From: Roseococcus sp.
Lineage (GTDB): Bacteria > Pseudomonadota > Alphaproteobacteria > Acetobacterales > Acetobacteraceae
Assembly (NCBI RefSeq): GCF_019747315.1
Contig: NZ_JAIEQY010000013.1
Span: forward strand, 20,120 to 84,119
Direction: 5' to 3'
Length of the DNA: 64,000 nucleotides
Shown here: one piece after another, positions 9,093-19,719 of the stretch
Position numbering within the stretch: position 1 is the stretch's first letter
How the letters are laid out: each line of letters begins with the position of its first letter
Position numbers and translations under genes: made by a program
Notes under the pieces: generated by a model
What the model was told of the DNA's origin: nothing
The model's database searches: none
What the model saw: the letters and a program-made list of their open reading frames with translations, nothing else

Positions 9093-10064
9093 ATGACCCT
9101 GACCCGCCGCGCCTTGCTGGCCACCCCTGCCCTTCTGCCGCTCGCGGCCGGGGCGCAGACCCCGTGGCAACCGAACCGCCAGTTGCGGCTGATTGTTCCT
9201 TTCTCTCCGGGCGGCAGCACCGATGTGGGCGGGCGCATCATCGCCGAACGGCTGAGCGAGACACTGGGCCAGCCCGTGGTGGTGGAGAACCGCACCGGCG
9301 CCGGCGGCGCGGTGGGCGTGGAGGCCGCGGCGCGCAGCGCGCCCGATGGCTACACCATGCTGGTCGCCACCAATGGCGTGATGACCCAGGCGCCGCATCT
9401 GGGGCTGATGCGCGCCGTGGATGTCCGGCGGGAGCTGGCGATCCTCTCCAAGATCTTCACCACGGATGTGATCGTGGTGGTCCACCCCTCCATCCCCGCC
9501 CAGACGCTGCAGGATTTCGTGGCCTTCGTGCGGGCGCGGCCAGGGCAGCTCAGCTTCGCCACCTCGGGCGTCGGCTCAGGCACGCATATCTTCACCGAGC
9601 TCTTCATGGCGGTCACCGGCACGCAGATGGTGCATGTGCCCTATCGCGGCTCGGGCCAGGCCATGTCGGACCTGGTGAATGGCACCGTGCAGGTGATGCT
9701 GGACCAGCCGGCCTCCTCGATCGGCCAGGTGCGGGCGCGCGCCATCCGCGTGCTGGCCACCAGCGGGCCGGCGCGCATCGCCGTACTGCCGGAGACGCCG
9801 ACCTTCACCGAGGCCGGCTTTGCCGATGCCACGGTGCAGAGCTGGGGCAGCATCGCCGTCCCCGCCGGCACGCCGGCCGCCGCGCAGGAGCGCCTGGGGG
9901 CCGCGGTGCGCGAGGCAGTGTCCCACCCCCCGGTCATCTCCCGCATGGCCGCCGCCGGGCTCGTGGCCGTCGGCAATTCCCAGGCCGAGATGGAGGCCTT
10001 CACCGCGCAGGAATTCCAACGCTGGGGCCAGGTGATCAGCGCGCGCAACATCCGCGTGGAATGA
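9093..10064 (+). CDS. Tripartite tricarboxylate transporter (Bug/TctC) substrate-binding protein
   Basis: Signal peptide then RLIVPFSPGGSTDVGGRI...VVENRTGAGGAVGVEAAA. Confidence 0.93.
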   Translation: MTLTRRALLATPALLPLAAGAQTPWQPNRQLRLIVPFSPGGSTDVGGRIIAERLSETLGQPVVVENRTGAGGAVGVEAAARSAPDGYTMLVATNGVMTQAPHLGLMRAVDVRRELAILSKIFTTDVIVVVHPSIPAQTLQDFVAFVRARPGQLSFATSGVGSGTHIFTELFMAVTGTQMVHVPYRGSGQAMSDLVNGTVQVMLDQPASSIGQVRARAIRVLATSGPARIAVLPETPTFTEAGFADATVQSWGSIAVPAGTPAAAQERLGAAVREAVSHPPVISRMAAAGLVAVGNSQAEMEAFTAQEFQRWGQVISARNIRVE

Positions 10065-10144
10065 CGGCCAGGCGGGCGGCACATTGGGCAGGAAAGCCCA
10101 GCGCCCCCTCGCCCGACGCCATGGGCGCGCACGCATGACGGCGG

Positions 10145-10375
10145 CTAGGACCGCTTCGGCGGAACGGGCTTGCCCTTCTCCGGCCTGGGCTCAAGCAGCG
10201 CCCTGACCTCCGGCCGCAGGCGCTTGCCGTCCCGCTCGTCGAACATGTCCCGCAGGCTGCGGTCCAGCCATCGGTCGAATGCGTCAGGGACATGGTCCGC
10301 TCCGCGCCGCCGGCCCGGCCGCTGCGGCGGGGCAAGATATCCATGCGGACCCTGTAGAATCGGGGCCATCGCCAT
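10145..10375 (-). CDS. Small protein, possible NepR-like anti-sigma factor
   Basis: FDRWLDRSLRDMFDERDGKRLRPEVRALLE resembles the NepR helix pattern; lies downstream of an ECF sigma gene. Confidence 0.45.
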   Translation of the reverse strand: MAMAPILQGPHGYLAPPQRPGRRRGADHVPDAFDRWLDRSLRDMFDERDGKRLRPEVRALLEPRPEKGKPVPPKRS

Positions 10376-10452
10376 TTCTCCGGAGCCAGGGCGCTACCGA
10401 CCTGGCGGTCGCGCGGCACAAGGGGGTGTGTGCCCCCTTGGCGGGGGCGGGT

Positions 10453-11034
10453 TCAGTTGAGTGCGGGTGCTGCCACCTGCAACGCCGGCGCGGCGAGGAA
10501 GGCGGGCTTCCGCCGGACCGGCTCCTCGCCGAGCAGGGCAACGCGCAGTGCCCTGCGTGCCCGGAAGACGCGGCACTTCAACGTGCCGACCGCGACGCCC
10601 AGCTCGGCCGAGGCATCCGTGTAGGAAAGCCCTTCGACCGTGATCATCAGCAGGATGCGGCGCTGGTCTTCCGGCAGGGCGGCGAGGCATCGGGCAAGTT
10701 CCTGCATCGCCAGCCCCTCCTCCTGGCCACCGCTGCGGCTGAGCCGCGCCGCGGGCGCATGCTCAAGCTCCACCATCTCGCGACGGCTGCGAAGGTTGGA
10801 GAAGAAGCGGTTGCGCATGATGCGCGTCATCCATGCACGAAAATTCGTCCCTGGCTCGAAGGACGCATGGGCCGCCAGCGCGCTGGCAACCGCGGTCTGC
10901 ATCAGATCCTCAGCATCGGCTCGGTGCCTGGTCAGCGCGAAGGCCCGCTGACGCAAAACTGGCAAACTCGCCACCAGCAGCGCCTGGAAAGACTGAAGGG
11001 CGAAAGCCGATACGCTGGGAGTGATATTTGTCAT
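10453..11034 (-). CDS. RNA polymerase ECF sigma factor, EcfG-like
   Basis: RHRADAEDLMQTAVASALAAHASFEPGTNFRAWMTRIMRNRFFSNLRSRR and LPEDQRRILLMITVEGLSYTDASAELGVAVGTLKCRVFRARRAL. Confidence 0.88.
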   Translation of the reverse strand: MTNITPSVSAFALQSFQALLVASLPVLRQRAFALTRHRADAEDLMQTAVASALAAHASFEPGTNFRAWMTRIMRNRFFSNLRSRREMVELEHAPAARLSRSGGQEEGLAMQELARCLAALPEDQRRILLMITVEGLSYTDASAELGVAVGTLKCRVFRARRALRVALLGEEPVRRKPAFLAAPALQVAAPALN

Positions 11035-11109
11035 GCATCCAGTAACGCGCTCCCACCCAAATCGTTGCATAGAAAATTGTAACTGATTTATGTTTCCTTA
11101 AAAGAAAAA

Positions 11110-11139
11110 GATGGCGCGGTTTTTTTGAACCGCGCCATC
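11110..11139 (-). terminator. Rho-independent terminator of the PRC-barrel gene
   Basis: Perfect 12-bp stem GATGGCGCGGTT/AACCGCGCCATC, 6-nt loop, T-rich tract on the minus strand. Confidence 0.88.
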
Positions 11140-11149
11140 CGATATTTCC

Positions 11150-11833
11150 TCAGCGATTGCGCAACATGCCGTATTCGAAGGCCGGACGCGCACCGAGGCT
11201 TTCCTTCGTGGCACCCGGCATCACGATGTGCTCGCGCTCCGCATTCCAGTGCAGGTCACCGAGCGGCAGCGTCACCAGCCGACCGCCCAGGCCGAGGAAG
11301 CCGCCCACCTGGATGATGGCCGTGGGGCCGGATGCCGCGCCGGGCATGGCGCCGGCAGGGGGCACGAGCAGGATGTCATCCACCTCGCCAATGCGCTCAT
11401 TGCGCTCGCTGTACACATTCGCGCCGATGAGTTGGCTCAGGCGCGGGCGCGCGACGGCGGCGGTGCCCGCCGCCATGCCCGCGGGCGGCAGCAGGGCGGT
11501 GGTCCCGGTGCCAGCCGCACGGTCCGCGGCGCGGCCGAGGGCCGTACCGGGCGGGTTGCCAGGCGTGCCATCGGGGGTTGTGGGCGTGCCCGTCACGCGG
11601 TCGGCGGCGCGGCCGGTGGCGGTGCCGGGCGGGTTGCCGGGCGTGCCATCCGGCGCGGTCGGCGTGCCGAGCGCGCGATCCGCAGCGCGGCCGAGCGCCG
11701 TACCAGGCGGGTTGCCGGGGGTGCCATCGGCCTGGGCCTGCGCCAGATTCGGCGCGACCAGCGGCATGAGGGCGAGGCCGGCTGCCAGGGTGATCCGAAG
11801 GCGGTTCAGGCGTCGTGCGTCAGGGGAGGTCAT
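11150..11833 (-). CDS. Exported PRC-barrel domain protein with three 26-aa N-terminal repeats
   Basis: LSQLIGANVYSERNERIGEVDDILL PRC-barrel start; repeats DGTPGNPPGTALGRAADRALGTPTAP. Confidence 0.8.
   Translation of the reverse strand: MTSPDARRLNRLRITLAAGLALMPLVAPNLAQAQADGTPGNPPGTALGRAADRALGTPTAPDGTPGNPPGTATGRAADRVTGTPTTPDGTPGNPPGTALGRAADRAAGTGTTALLPPAGMAAGTAAVARPRLSQLIGANVYSERNERIGEVDDILLVPPAGAMPGAASGPTAIIQVGGFLGLGGRLVTLPLGDLHWNAEREHIVMPGATKESLGARPAFEYGMLRNR
11495..11728 (-). repeat. Three 78-bp tandem coding repeats (26 aa each)
   Basis: DGTPGNPPGTA(L/T)GRAADR... three times without indels. Confidence 0.92.
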
Positions 11834-11888
11834 GGCGTGTTCCTTGCCGATCATGGAGGCAACGCGTTGCTGCTCCTTGCCCCACTCA

Positions 11889-11913
11889 AACGCCCGGCAC
11901 GGAAAAAGTTGCC
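11889..11913 (-). promoter_or_regulatory. Candidate EcfG-type promoter upstream of the PRC-barrel gene
   Basis: Minus strand GGCAAC-TTTTTCCGTGCCGGG-CGTT, near GGAAC-N16/17-CGTT but with 15-nt spacing and an imperfect -35. Confidence 0.3.
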
Positions 11914-11935
11914 TCGGGCCCTGGCCCGGGCCGCC

Positions 11936-12268
11936 TCAACCGGCGGCGAGTTGCAGCGCCAGAACCAGGGCGGCCGTCGCAGCCAGGCCGGCGAGCAGCG
12001 GCGCCAGGAACCCACCACGCCGGAGCATCACGGCGATCGCGACCACCAGGCCCAGCATGCGGGCCGGAAAGGGAATGCTGGCGAGCATCCCCGTGGGTGC
12101 GAAGACGGCCGCCGCGATGAAGGCCGCCAGCGTGGCCAGCGCCACCGAGGCCGCCCAGCGCACGAAGGGGTGGTCCGGCCGCAGCCGCCCCGCCACCACC
12201 AGCCCCGCCGCGCGCAGCACGAGGCAGGCCAGGATGAGCAGCAGAAGTGCCAGGTCAGCGCCGGCCAT
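11936..12268 (-). CDS. azlD: AzlD family branched-chain amino acid transporter subunit
   Basis: Small hydrophobic protein overlapping an AzlC gene. Confidence 0.8.
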   Translation of the reverse strand: MAGADLALLLLILACLVLRAAGLVVAGRLRPDHPFVRWAASVALATLAAFIAAAVFAPTGMLASIPFPARMLGLVVAIAVMLRRGGFLAPLLAGLAATAALVLALQLAAG

Positions 12269-12932
12269 GCCGCTCGCCCCAGAGGAAGGCCAGCGTGCCG
12301 CCCAGCAGCCCGGCCGCCAGCAACGCCCAGGCCGCCGGCAGCACCAGCACCAGCGGCGCCGCGCAGCAGCCGCCGATCACCGCGCGGCGCGACGGCAGCG
12401 CCCGCATCTCACCGGCCAGGATCAGCCCGAAATAGAGGGGGTTCACAAAGAGCAGCAGCGCCAGCACCGGCCCCTGCACCAGTGGTGCGATGGCATGGCC
12501 CAGCAGCGTCGCCGCCCCGGCCACCAGCCAGGAGGTGAGCCCGAACCCCAGGAACCAGGCGAGGCGCTGTTCCACCGGCAGGCCCGGTAGGCGGCGCATG
12601 GCCATGGCCCAGGGTGTGACGGCGATGAAGGGCAGCCCCCACCAGCGCCGCGCCCCGCCACCCAGCCAGGGCGAAAGCGCCACCGCCATCGGCAGGAAGC
12701 GCGCATTGGCCGTGGCCGCGCCCAGCACGGCCGGAAGCGCGCCGCCCGGCATGGTCACGGCGGTCACCAGCACCATCTGCCCGGGCATGCCATAGACCAG
12801 CAGCGCCGCCGCCAGCCCCCAGCCCATGCCCAACCCGGCCGCCTGCACGGCGGCGCCGAAGGCCAGGAAGGTGGCGGCCATGGCGATGGCAGGCGCGCCC
12901 AGCGCCTCCCGGCAGGCGGTGCGGAAGATCAT
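12255..12932 (-). CDS. azlC: AzlC family ABC transporter permease
   Basis: Hydrophobic protein with YGMPGQMVLVTAVTMPGGALPAVLGAATANARFLPMAV motif. Confidence 0.85.
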   Translation of the reverse strand: MIFRTACREALGAPAIAMAATFLAFGAAVQAAGLGMGWGLAAALLVYGMPGQMVLVTAVTMPGGALPAVLGAATANARFLPMAVALSPWLGGGARRWWGLPFIAVTPWAMAMRRLPGLPVEQRLAWFLGFGLTSWLVAGAATLLGHAIAPLVQGPVLALLLFVNPLYFGLILAGEMRALPSRRAVIGGCCAAPLVLVLPAAWALLAAGLLGGTLAFLWGERHGRR

Positions 12933-12977
12933 GGGTTCGAGCCTGACACCAGGCCCCGGAAACGACCAGTGTGGTGG

Positions 12978-13844
12978 CTACCAGCGCAGGCTGCGCAGCG
13001 CGGCGATGGGGGCCTCACCTTCCTCGGCCAGCACATGCGCGAGCAGGCCGGGGGAAGGGTCTTGCCCATGGGCATCGGCGGTCAGGCCAGTCAGCGCCCA
13101 AAGGCTGTCAATCCCGGCATGCCGCGCGCCCGCGAGGTCGGTGTGGGGCGTGTCGCCGATCGCGACCACGCGGCTCCGGTCGGTCATGCCCAGCAGGTCC
13201 AGCACGGGGCCATAGACGGCGGGGTCGGGCTTGCCGGCCTCGAAGACATCGCCGCCCCATTCCAGGTAGATATCGGCCAGGGCACCCGCGCAGATCAGGC
13301 GCTCGCCCGCCACCATCACGGCGCGGTCCGGGTTCACGCAGAGCATGGGCAGGCCGGCCTCGAAGCAGGCGCGCAGCTCGTCGCGATAGGGCTCGACGGA
13401 AACGGACTTCCGGTCAGGGTCGGGGCCGGTGTTCAGCAGCCAATCCGCGTCCTGCGGGCGCTTCACCAGCTCGGCCGCGCCGTCCTCGGCCACCGAGAGA
13501 TCACGCTCCGGGCCGATGTGATAGGCGCGGGGCCCGAGCTTCTGGAACCACGGCAGGTCGCGCTGCTTGAGCCAGAGCCAGGAGACCTCGCCCGAGGACA
13601 TGATGCCCTGGTAGAGGTCCCGCTCGATGCCCATGCCGTCCAGCATGGTTTGGATGAACCACGCGCGGCGGGGGGCATTGGTCAGGAAGACGACGCGCTT
13701 GCCACGCGCCTTCAGCTCGGCCAGGCAATCCAGCACGCCGGGATAGGGCTGGCGGCCATCATGCACCACACCCCAGAGGTCCAGCACGTAACCATCATAG
13801 CGGTCGGCCAGGGGGGCGAGATTCTCATGGATTCGGATCGTCAT
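12978..13844 (-). CDS. HAD superfamily hydrolase (NagD-like, TIGR01459 type)
   Basis: YDGYVLDLWGVVHDGRQPYPGVLDCL, VVFLTNAPR, VVAIGDTPHTDLAGARHAG. Confidence 0.88.
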   Translation of the reverse strand: MTIRIHENLAPLADRYDGYVLDLWGVVHDGRQPYPGVLDCLAELKARGKRVVFLTNAPRRAWFIQTMLDGMGIERDLYQGIMSSGEVSWLWLKQRDLPWFQKLGPRAYHIGPERDLSVAEDGAAELVKRPQDADWLLNTGPDPDRKSVSVEPYRDELRACFEAGLPMLCVNPDRAVMVAGERLICAGALADIYLEWGGDVFEAGKPDPAVYGPVLDLLGMTDRSRVVAIGDTPHTDLAGARHAGIDSLWALTGLTADAHGQDPSPGLLAHVLAEEGEAPIAALRSLRW

Positions 13845-14887
13845 GCGCCAGCCCCTACCGCATCGGCGACATGGGCGAAACCATCCTGCGCCAGCAAAGC
13901 GGAGAGTTCACGCTTGATGCGGCCGATCAGCGCCGGCCCGCCATAGGCGAAGCCGCTGTAGAGCTGCACCAGCGAAGCCCCGGCGCGGATTTTCTGGTAG
14001 GCCTGCGCGCCACTCGCCACGCCGCCGGCACCGATGAGCACGAGGCGCCCGGCCGCGATGCGATGCGCGCGCGCCAGCATCCCGGTCGAGCGTTCGAAAA
14101 GCGGCGCGCCCGAAAGCCCGCCCGCCTCCATGCGGTTGGGCGAGCGCAGCGTCTCCGGCCGGGCGATGGTGGTGTTGCTGATGATCAGCCCGGCCACGCC
14201 ATGGGTGACGCAGACCTCGATGATCGGGCCCAGCGCCTCCTCCGCCAGGTCGGGCGCCAGCTTCACCAGCACGGGCTTGCCCAGCGCGCGCGGGTCCACG
14301 GCGGCCAGGATGGAGGCCAGCCGCTCCTCGCCCTGCAGGTCGCGCAGGCCGGGGGTGTTGGGCGAGGAGATGTTGATGGTCACGTAGTCCGACAGCGGCG
14401 CCACGGCGCGGCAGAGGGCGGGATAGTCGCGCTCGGGATCCGCACCTTCCTTGTTCACGCCGACATTGGCGCCGAGCACGCCCGGCAGCGGCCGCGCCAG
14501 GGCCTGGAGACGCGCCAGATAGGCGTCCAACCCCGCATTGTTGAAGCCCATGCGGTTGATCACCGCCGCATCCTCGGCCAGCCGGAACAGGCGCGGGCGC
14601 GGGTTACCTTTCTGCGGGCGCGGCGTGACGGTGCCCGCCTCGACGAAGCCGAAGCCCAGGCGGAGCAGCGGCAGGATCGCCACCGCATCCTTGTCGAAGC
14701 CGGCGGCGAGGCCGATCGGGTTTCGGAAGGTGAGGTCGAGGACGCGCGTGGCCAGGTTCGGCGCATCCGCCGCGGTATCGCGTCCGGCCAGGCCCAGCGC
14801 CAGGCCACGCAGCGCCAGGCCATGCGCGGTTTCGGCATCGAGCCCCCGGATCAGGGGCATCAGGGCGGAGGCAAGGGAGGGGGTCAT
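13841..14887 (-). CDS. pyrD: Quinone-dependent dihydroorotate dehydrogenase
   Basis: NPIGLAAGFDKD, NRMGFNNAG, INISSPNTPGLRDLQ, GAGGVASGAQAYQKIRAGASLVQLYSGF. Confidence 0.95.
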   Translation of the reverse strand: MTPSLASALMPLIRGLDAETAHGLALRGLALGLAGRDTAADAPNLATRVLDLTFRNPIGLAAGFDKDAVAILPLLRLGFGFVEAGTVTPRPQKGNPRPRLFRLAEDAAVINRMGFNNAGLDAYLARLQALARPLPGVLGANVGVNKEGADPERDYPALCRAVAPLSDYVTINISSPNTPGLRDLQGEERLASILAAVDPRALGKPVLVKLAPDLAEEALGPIIEVCVTHGVAGLIISNTTIARPETLRSPNRMEAGGLSGAPLFERSTGMLARAHRIAAGRLVLIGAGGVASGAQAYQKIRAGASLVQLYSGFAYGGPALIGRIKRELSALLAQDGFAHVADAVGAGA

Positions 14888-14990
14888 GCCGCGCTGCATA
14901 AGCCAGAACCGGCGCGGAACGAAGCCCGTGGCGCGTTGACAGCAGGGGGCGGGAACGCGACACCCGTGGCCACACACGGCTAAGGAAAAA

Positions 14991-15845
14991 ATGGTGCGCG
15001 GCCCGCTCCTGCTCATGGCAGGCATCGGCCTGTTTGGGCTGCTCGATGCCAACAGCAAGCTGCTGGCCGGGGATTTTCCCGCGGCGCAGGCCATCTTCCT
15101 GCGCCATGCCGTGCTGCTCGGCCTGCTGCTGCTGCTGCGCTGGACCACGGGCTGGCCGGGCGAGAGTTTCGCCACACAGCATAAGAAGCTGCATGCGCTG
15201 CGCGCCGTCTCCATGCTGACGGCCGGCCTCACCTTCTATGTCGCGGTGCGCTACCTCACCCTGGCGGACGCCTATCTGATCTTCTTCACGGCGCCCTTCA
15301 TGACGCTGATCCTGGCCGGGGTCTTCCCGAAGGAGCGCGTGCCGCGCGCGGCCTGGATCTGGTCGGGCGTTGGATTCGGCGGGGTGATGATCGCCCTCGC
15401 CCCCCAGCTGGGCGAGGGCGGCAGCCTGATCGGCTTCGCCTGCGCGCTGCTGGGCACAGTGGCCTATGCGGTGAACATCACCATCAATCGCGGGCTGCGG
15501 GCCGAGCCCGGGATTGCGCGGCTGGTGCTCTACCCTTCCCTCTTCGGCGTGCTGGCGACCGGGCCTTTCGCGGCCTCGCTCTGGGTTCCGCCAGGCGCGG
15601 TGGAATGGGCGCAGTTGCTGGTCAACGGCGTGCTGGCGGGCGGCGCCACCATCCTGCTGGCGCTGGCGCTGCGGCACGGCACGCCCGCGCGCCTGGCGCC
15701 CTTCGAGTTCATCGCCCTGCCGCTGTCCGTGACGCTGGACCTGCTGATCTTCGGCAATTGGCCGGGCGTCGAGGTGCTGCTGGGGGGCGCCGTGGTCGTG
15801 CTCGCCTGCGTGATGAGCGAGCGCGCGGTGCGGCGGCGGCACTGA
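14991..15845 (+). CDS. DMT family transporter (EamA-like)
   Basis: Approximately ten TM helices, drug/metabolite transporter pattern. Confidence 0.85.
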   Translation: MVRGPLLLMAGIGLFGLLDANSKLLAGDFPAAQAIFLRHAVLLGLLLLLRWTTGWPGESFATQHKKLHALRAVSMLTAGLTFYVAVRYLTLADAYLIFFTAPFMTLILAGVFPKERVPRAAWIWSGVGFGGVMIALAPQLGEGGSLIGFACALLGTVAYAVNITINRGLRAEPGIARLVLYPSLFGVLATGPFAASLWVPPGAVEWAQLLVNGVLAGGATILLALALRHGTPARLAPFEFIALPLSVTLDLLIFGNWPGVEVLLGGAVVVLACVMSERAVRRRH

Positions 15846-15906
15846 CCTGGTCTTGGGCTGCAGGACGCGTGGCGGAACACTCGCGCGGCAACTTCCAAGG
15901 CCGCGC

Positions 15907-16044
15907 ATGCGCCGACATTCCCTCGCCCTCCTGCCTCTTTTTGCCTTGCCGCAGCGCGCCCAAGCCACCTGGGCGCCGAGGCTGCTCGCAGCGCTGGGGC
16001 TTAGTTGGCTGGCGGGCGCGCATTCGGCGGCTGGGCTGAAGTAA
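15907..16044 (+). CDS. Small hypothetical protein, 45 aa
   Basis: MRRHSLALLPLFALPQRAQATWAPRLLAALGLSWLAGAHSAAGLK; weak evidence. Confidence 0.3.
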   Translation: MRRHSLALLPLFALPQRAQATWAPRLLAALGLSWLAGAHSAAGLK

Positions 16045-16052
16045 AAAGGCCT

Positions 16053-16084
16053 CCGGCGGCTGGGGCCCCGGCCCCAGCCGCCGG
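16053..16084. terminator. Hairpin, probable terminator
   Basis: 13-bp perfect stem CCGGCGGCTGGGG/CCCCAGCCGCCGG, 6-nt loop, A-tract on the left. Confidence 0.75.
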
Positions 16085-16104
16085 AAGCTCTTCCAAACGA
16101 AAAA

Positions 16105-16130
16105 GGCCGGCCAGGTCACCCTGGCCGGCC
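16105..16130 (-). terminator. fusA terminator
   Basis: 11-bp perfect stem GGCCGGCCAGG/CCTGGCCGGCC with T-tract on the minus strand. Confidence 0.85.
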
Positions 16131-16152
16131 CATTCAGGAGAAGGGGTGGGGC

Positions 16153-18234
16153 TTAGCCCGCCGCCTTCATGATCTCGTCCGCCACGTTGCGGGGGACCGG
16201 GTCGTAGTGGTGGAACTGCATGGAGAAGGACGCACGGCCCTTCGTCATGCCACGCAGGTTGGAGATGTAGCCGAACATCTCCTTCAGCGGCACATGGGCG
16301 CGCACGATGACCGAAGTGCCGGCCATGTCCTGGTTCTGGATCACGCCGCGGCGGCGGTTCAGGTCGCCCACGACGTCACCGACATGGTCCTGCGGGGTGG
16401 TCACTTCCACGTCCATGATCGGCTCCAGGATAACCGGGCCGGCCTTCTTCATGCCTTCGCGGAAGCAGGCCTTGCCGGCGATTTCAAACGCGAGCGCGCT
16501 CGAGTCGACGTCATGGTACTTGCCGTCCACCAGGCTGAACTTGAAGTCCACCGTGGGGAAGCCGGCGAGCACGCCGGTATCGGCCTGCACCTTGATGCCC
16601 TTGTCCACGGCCGGGATGTATTCCTTCGGCACCGAACCACCGACGATCGCGTTCACGAACTCGATGCCCGTGTTGCGCTCCTTGGGCTCGAAGGTGATCT
16701 TCACCTCGGCGTACTGGCCCGAACCGCCCGACTGCTTCTTGTGGGTGTAGGTCTCGGTGTGCGGCTTGGTGATGGTCTCGCGATAGGCCACCTGCGGCGC
16801 GCCGATGTTGCAGTCCACATTGTATTCGCGGCGCAGGCGATCGACGATGATTTCCAGGTGCAGCTCGCCCATGCCGGAGAGGATGGTCTGGCCGGTTTCC
16901 TGGTCGGTCTTCACGCGCAGCGAGGGATCCTCGCCCGCCAGCTTGCCGAGGCCGATGGACATCTTCTCCACCGCGTCCTTGGTCTTGGGCTCGACGGAGA
17001 TGTCGATGACCGGCACCGGGAAGGCCATGCGCTCCAGCACCACCGGGTCTTCCTGGCTGGCCAGCGTGTCGCCCGTGCCGGTGTCCTTCAGGCCCACGAA
17101 GGCCGCGATGTCGCCCGCGATGACTTCCTTGATTTCCTCACGCTTGTCGGCGTGCATCTGGAACATGCGGCCGATGCGCTCTTTGTGGCCCTTGGTCGTG
17201 TTCATGACCATGTCGCCCTGGCGGAGAATGCCGGAATAGACGCGCACGAAGGTGAGGTTGCCGTACTTGTCGTTGATGATCTTGAAGGCGAGGCCCGCGA
17301 AAGGCCCATCCGGCTTGACCGGAATGATGCGGCGCTCGGCCGTCTCGTCCTGGCCTTCCTCGGGGGCGACCTTGATGCCTTCGACGTCCACCGGGCTCGG
17401 CAGGTAGTCGATCACGGCGTCGAGCAGGGGCTGCACGCCCTTATTCTTGAAGGCCGAGCCGCAGAGCACCGGGCGGAACTCGCCCGAGATGGTGCCCTTC
17501 TTGATGCAGCGCTTCAGCGTCTCGGTCGAGACATTGCCGTCGGCGAAGTATTCTTCCATCGCCGTCTCATCGATGCCGACCGCGGTGTCGAGCAGGATCT
17601 GACGATATTCCGCGACCTTGTCGGCCATGTCGGCCGGGATCGGCACTTCATGGTACTTGGCGCCGAGCTCGTCGCCTTCCCAGATCAGCGCCTTCATCTC
17701 GACGAGATCAACGATGCCCTTAAGCTGGTCCTCGATGCCGATCGGCAGCTGCAGCGCGACCCAGTTGATGCCGAGCTTCTCGGTCAGGGTCGCGGCGGCC
17801 TTGTAGAAATCGGCGCCGGTGCGGTCGAGCTTGTTGATGAAGATGATGCGCGGCACGTTGTAGCGGTCGGCCAGGCGCCAGTTGGTCTCGGACTGCGGCT
17901 GCACGCCGGCGACACCCTCGATGATGAAGATCGCGCCGTCGAGCACCCGCAACGAACGGTTCACCTCGATGTTGAAGTCAATGTGGCCGGGGGTGTCGAT
18001 GATGTTGATGCGGTTGTCGTTCCACATCGCGGTCACGGCGGCGGAGGTGATGGTGATGCCGCGCTCACGCTCCTGCTCCATGTAGTCGGTCGTGGTGTTG
18101 CCGTCATGGACTTCGCCGATGCGGTGGCTCTTGCCGGTGTAGTAGAGGATGCGCTCCGTCGTCGTCGTCTTCCCCGCGTCGATATGCGCGGTGATGCCGA
18201 TGTTGCGAATCTTCTCGAGCGGTGAATGAGCCAC
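16153..18234 (-). CDS. fusA: Translation elongation factor G
   Basis: [45 protein letters not shown] start preceded by GGAGG; 693 aa. Confidence 0.96.
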   Translation of the reverse strand: MAHSPLEKIRNIGITAHIDAGKTTTTERILYYTGKSHRIGEVHDGNTTTDYMEQERERGITITSAAVTAMWNDNRINIIDTPGHIDFNIEVNRSLRVLDGAIFIIEGVAGVQPQSETNWRLADRYNVPRIIFINKLDRTGADFYKAAATLTEKLGINWVALQLPIGIEDQLKGIVDLVEMKALIWEGDELGAKYHEVPIPADMADKVAEYRQILLDTAVGIDETAMEEYFADGNVSTETLKRCIKKGTISGEFRPVLCGSAFKNKGVQPLLDAVIDYLPSPVDVEGIKVAPEEGQDETAERRIIPVKPDGPFAGLAFKIINDKYGNLTFVRVYSGILRQGDMVMNTTKGHKERIGRMFQMHADKREEIKEVIAGDIAAFVGLKDTGTGDTLASQEDPVVLERMAFPVPVIDISVEPKTKDAVEKMSIGLGKLAGEDPSLRVKTDQETGQTILSGMGELHLEIIVDRLRREYNVDCNIGAPQVAYRETITKPHTETYTHKKQSGGSGQYAEVKITFEPKERNTGIEFVNAIVGGSVPKEYIPAVDKGIKVQADTGVLAGFPTVDFKFSLVDGKYHDVDSSALAFEIAGKACFREGMKKAGPVILEPIMDVEVTTPQDHVGDVVGDLNRRRGVIQNQDMAGTSVIVRAHVPLKEMFGYISNLRGMTKGRASFSMQFHHYDPVPRNVADEIMKAAG

Positions 18235-18393
18235 GGTCAGGCCTCCATGCGGCAAGGCAGGTCAACGCCCACTTGGCGTCGCCTGCCCCTATGTCTTACG
18301 ATCAGGATAAATCAGTGGTGCGGGAGATGCCCTCTCCCGCGGGAATTTGCAAGCGCTGGCCCGCGGTGGCCGGCTTGCGCCGGACGCGGGGCC

Positions 18394-19626
<1,233 letters not shown>

Positions 19627-19675
19627 CTATTCCCGTGACGGGGGCGTTTCAACCCGGGGAACGGCAACAAAAAAA

Positions 19676-19693
19676 GCCGCCCGGAAGGGCGGC
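19676..19693 (-). terminator. petC terminator
   Basis: GCCGCCC-GGAA-GGGCGGC with poly-T on the minus strand. Confidence 0.85.
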
Positions 19694-19719
19694 TTCTCTG
19701 GAGGTGGAAGAGGTGAAGC

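Noticed and set aside
9093-10064. Complete tripartite tricarboxylate transporter
   Set aside because: Only the Bug/TctC receptor is present; no TctA/TctB genes adjacent
16207-18225. 672-aa plus-strand ORF opposite fusA
   Set aside because: Antisense shadow of EF-G with no recognisable domain
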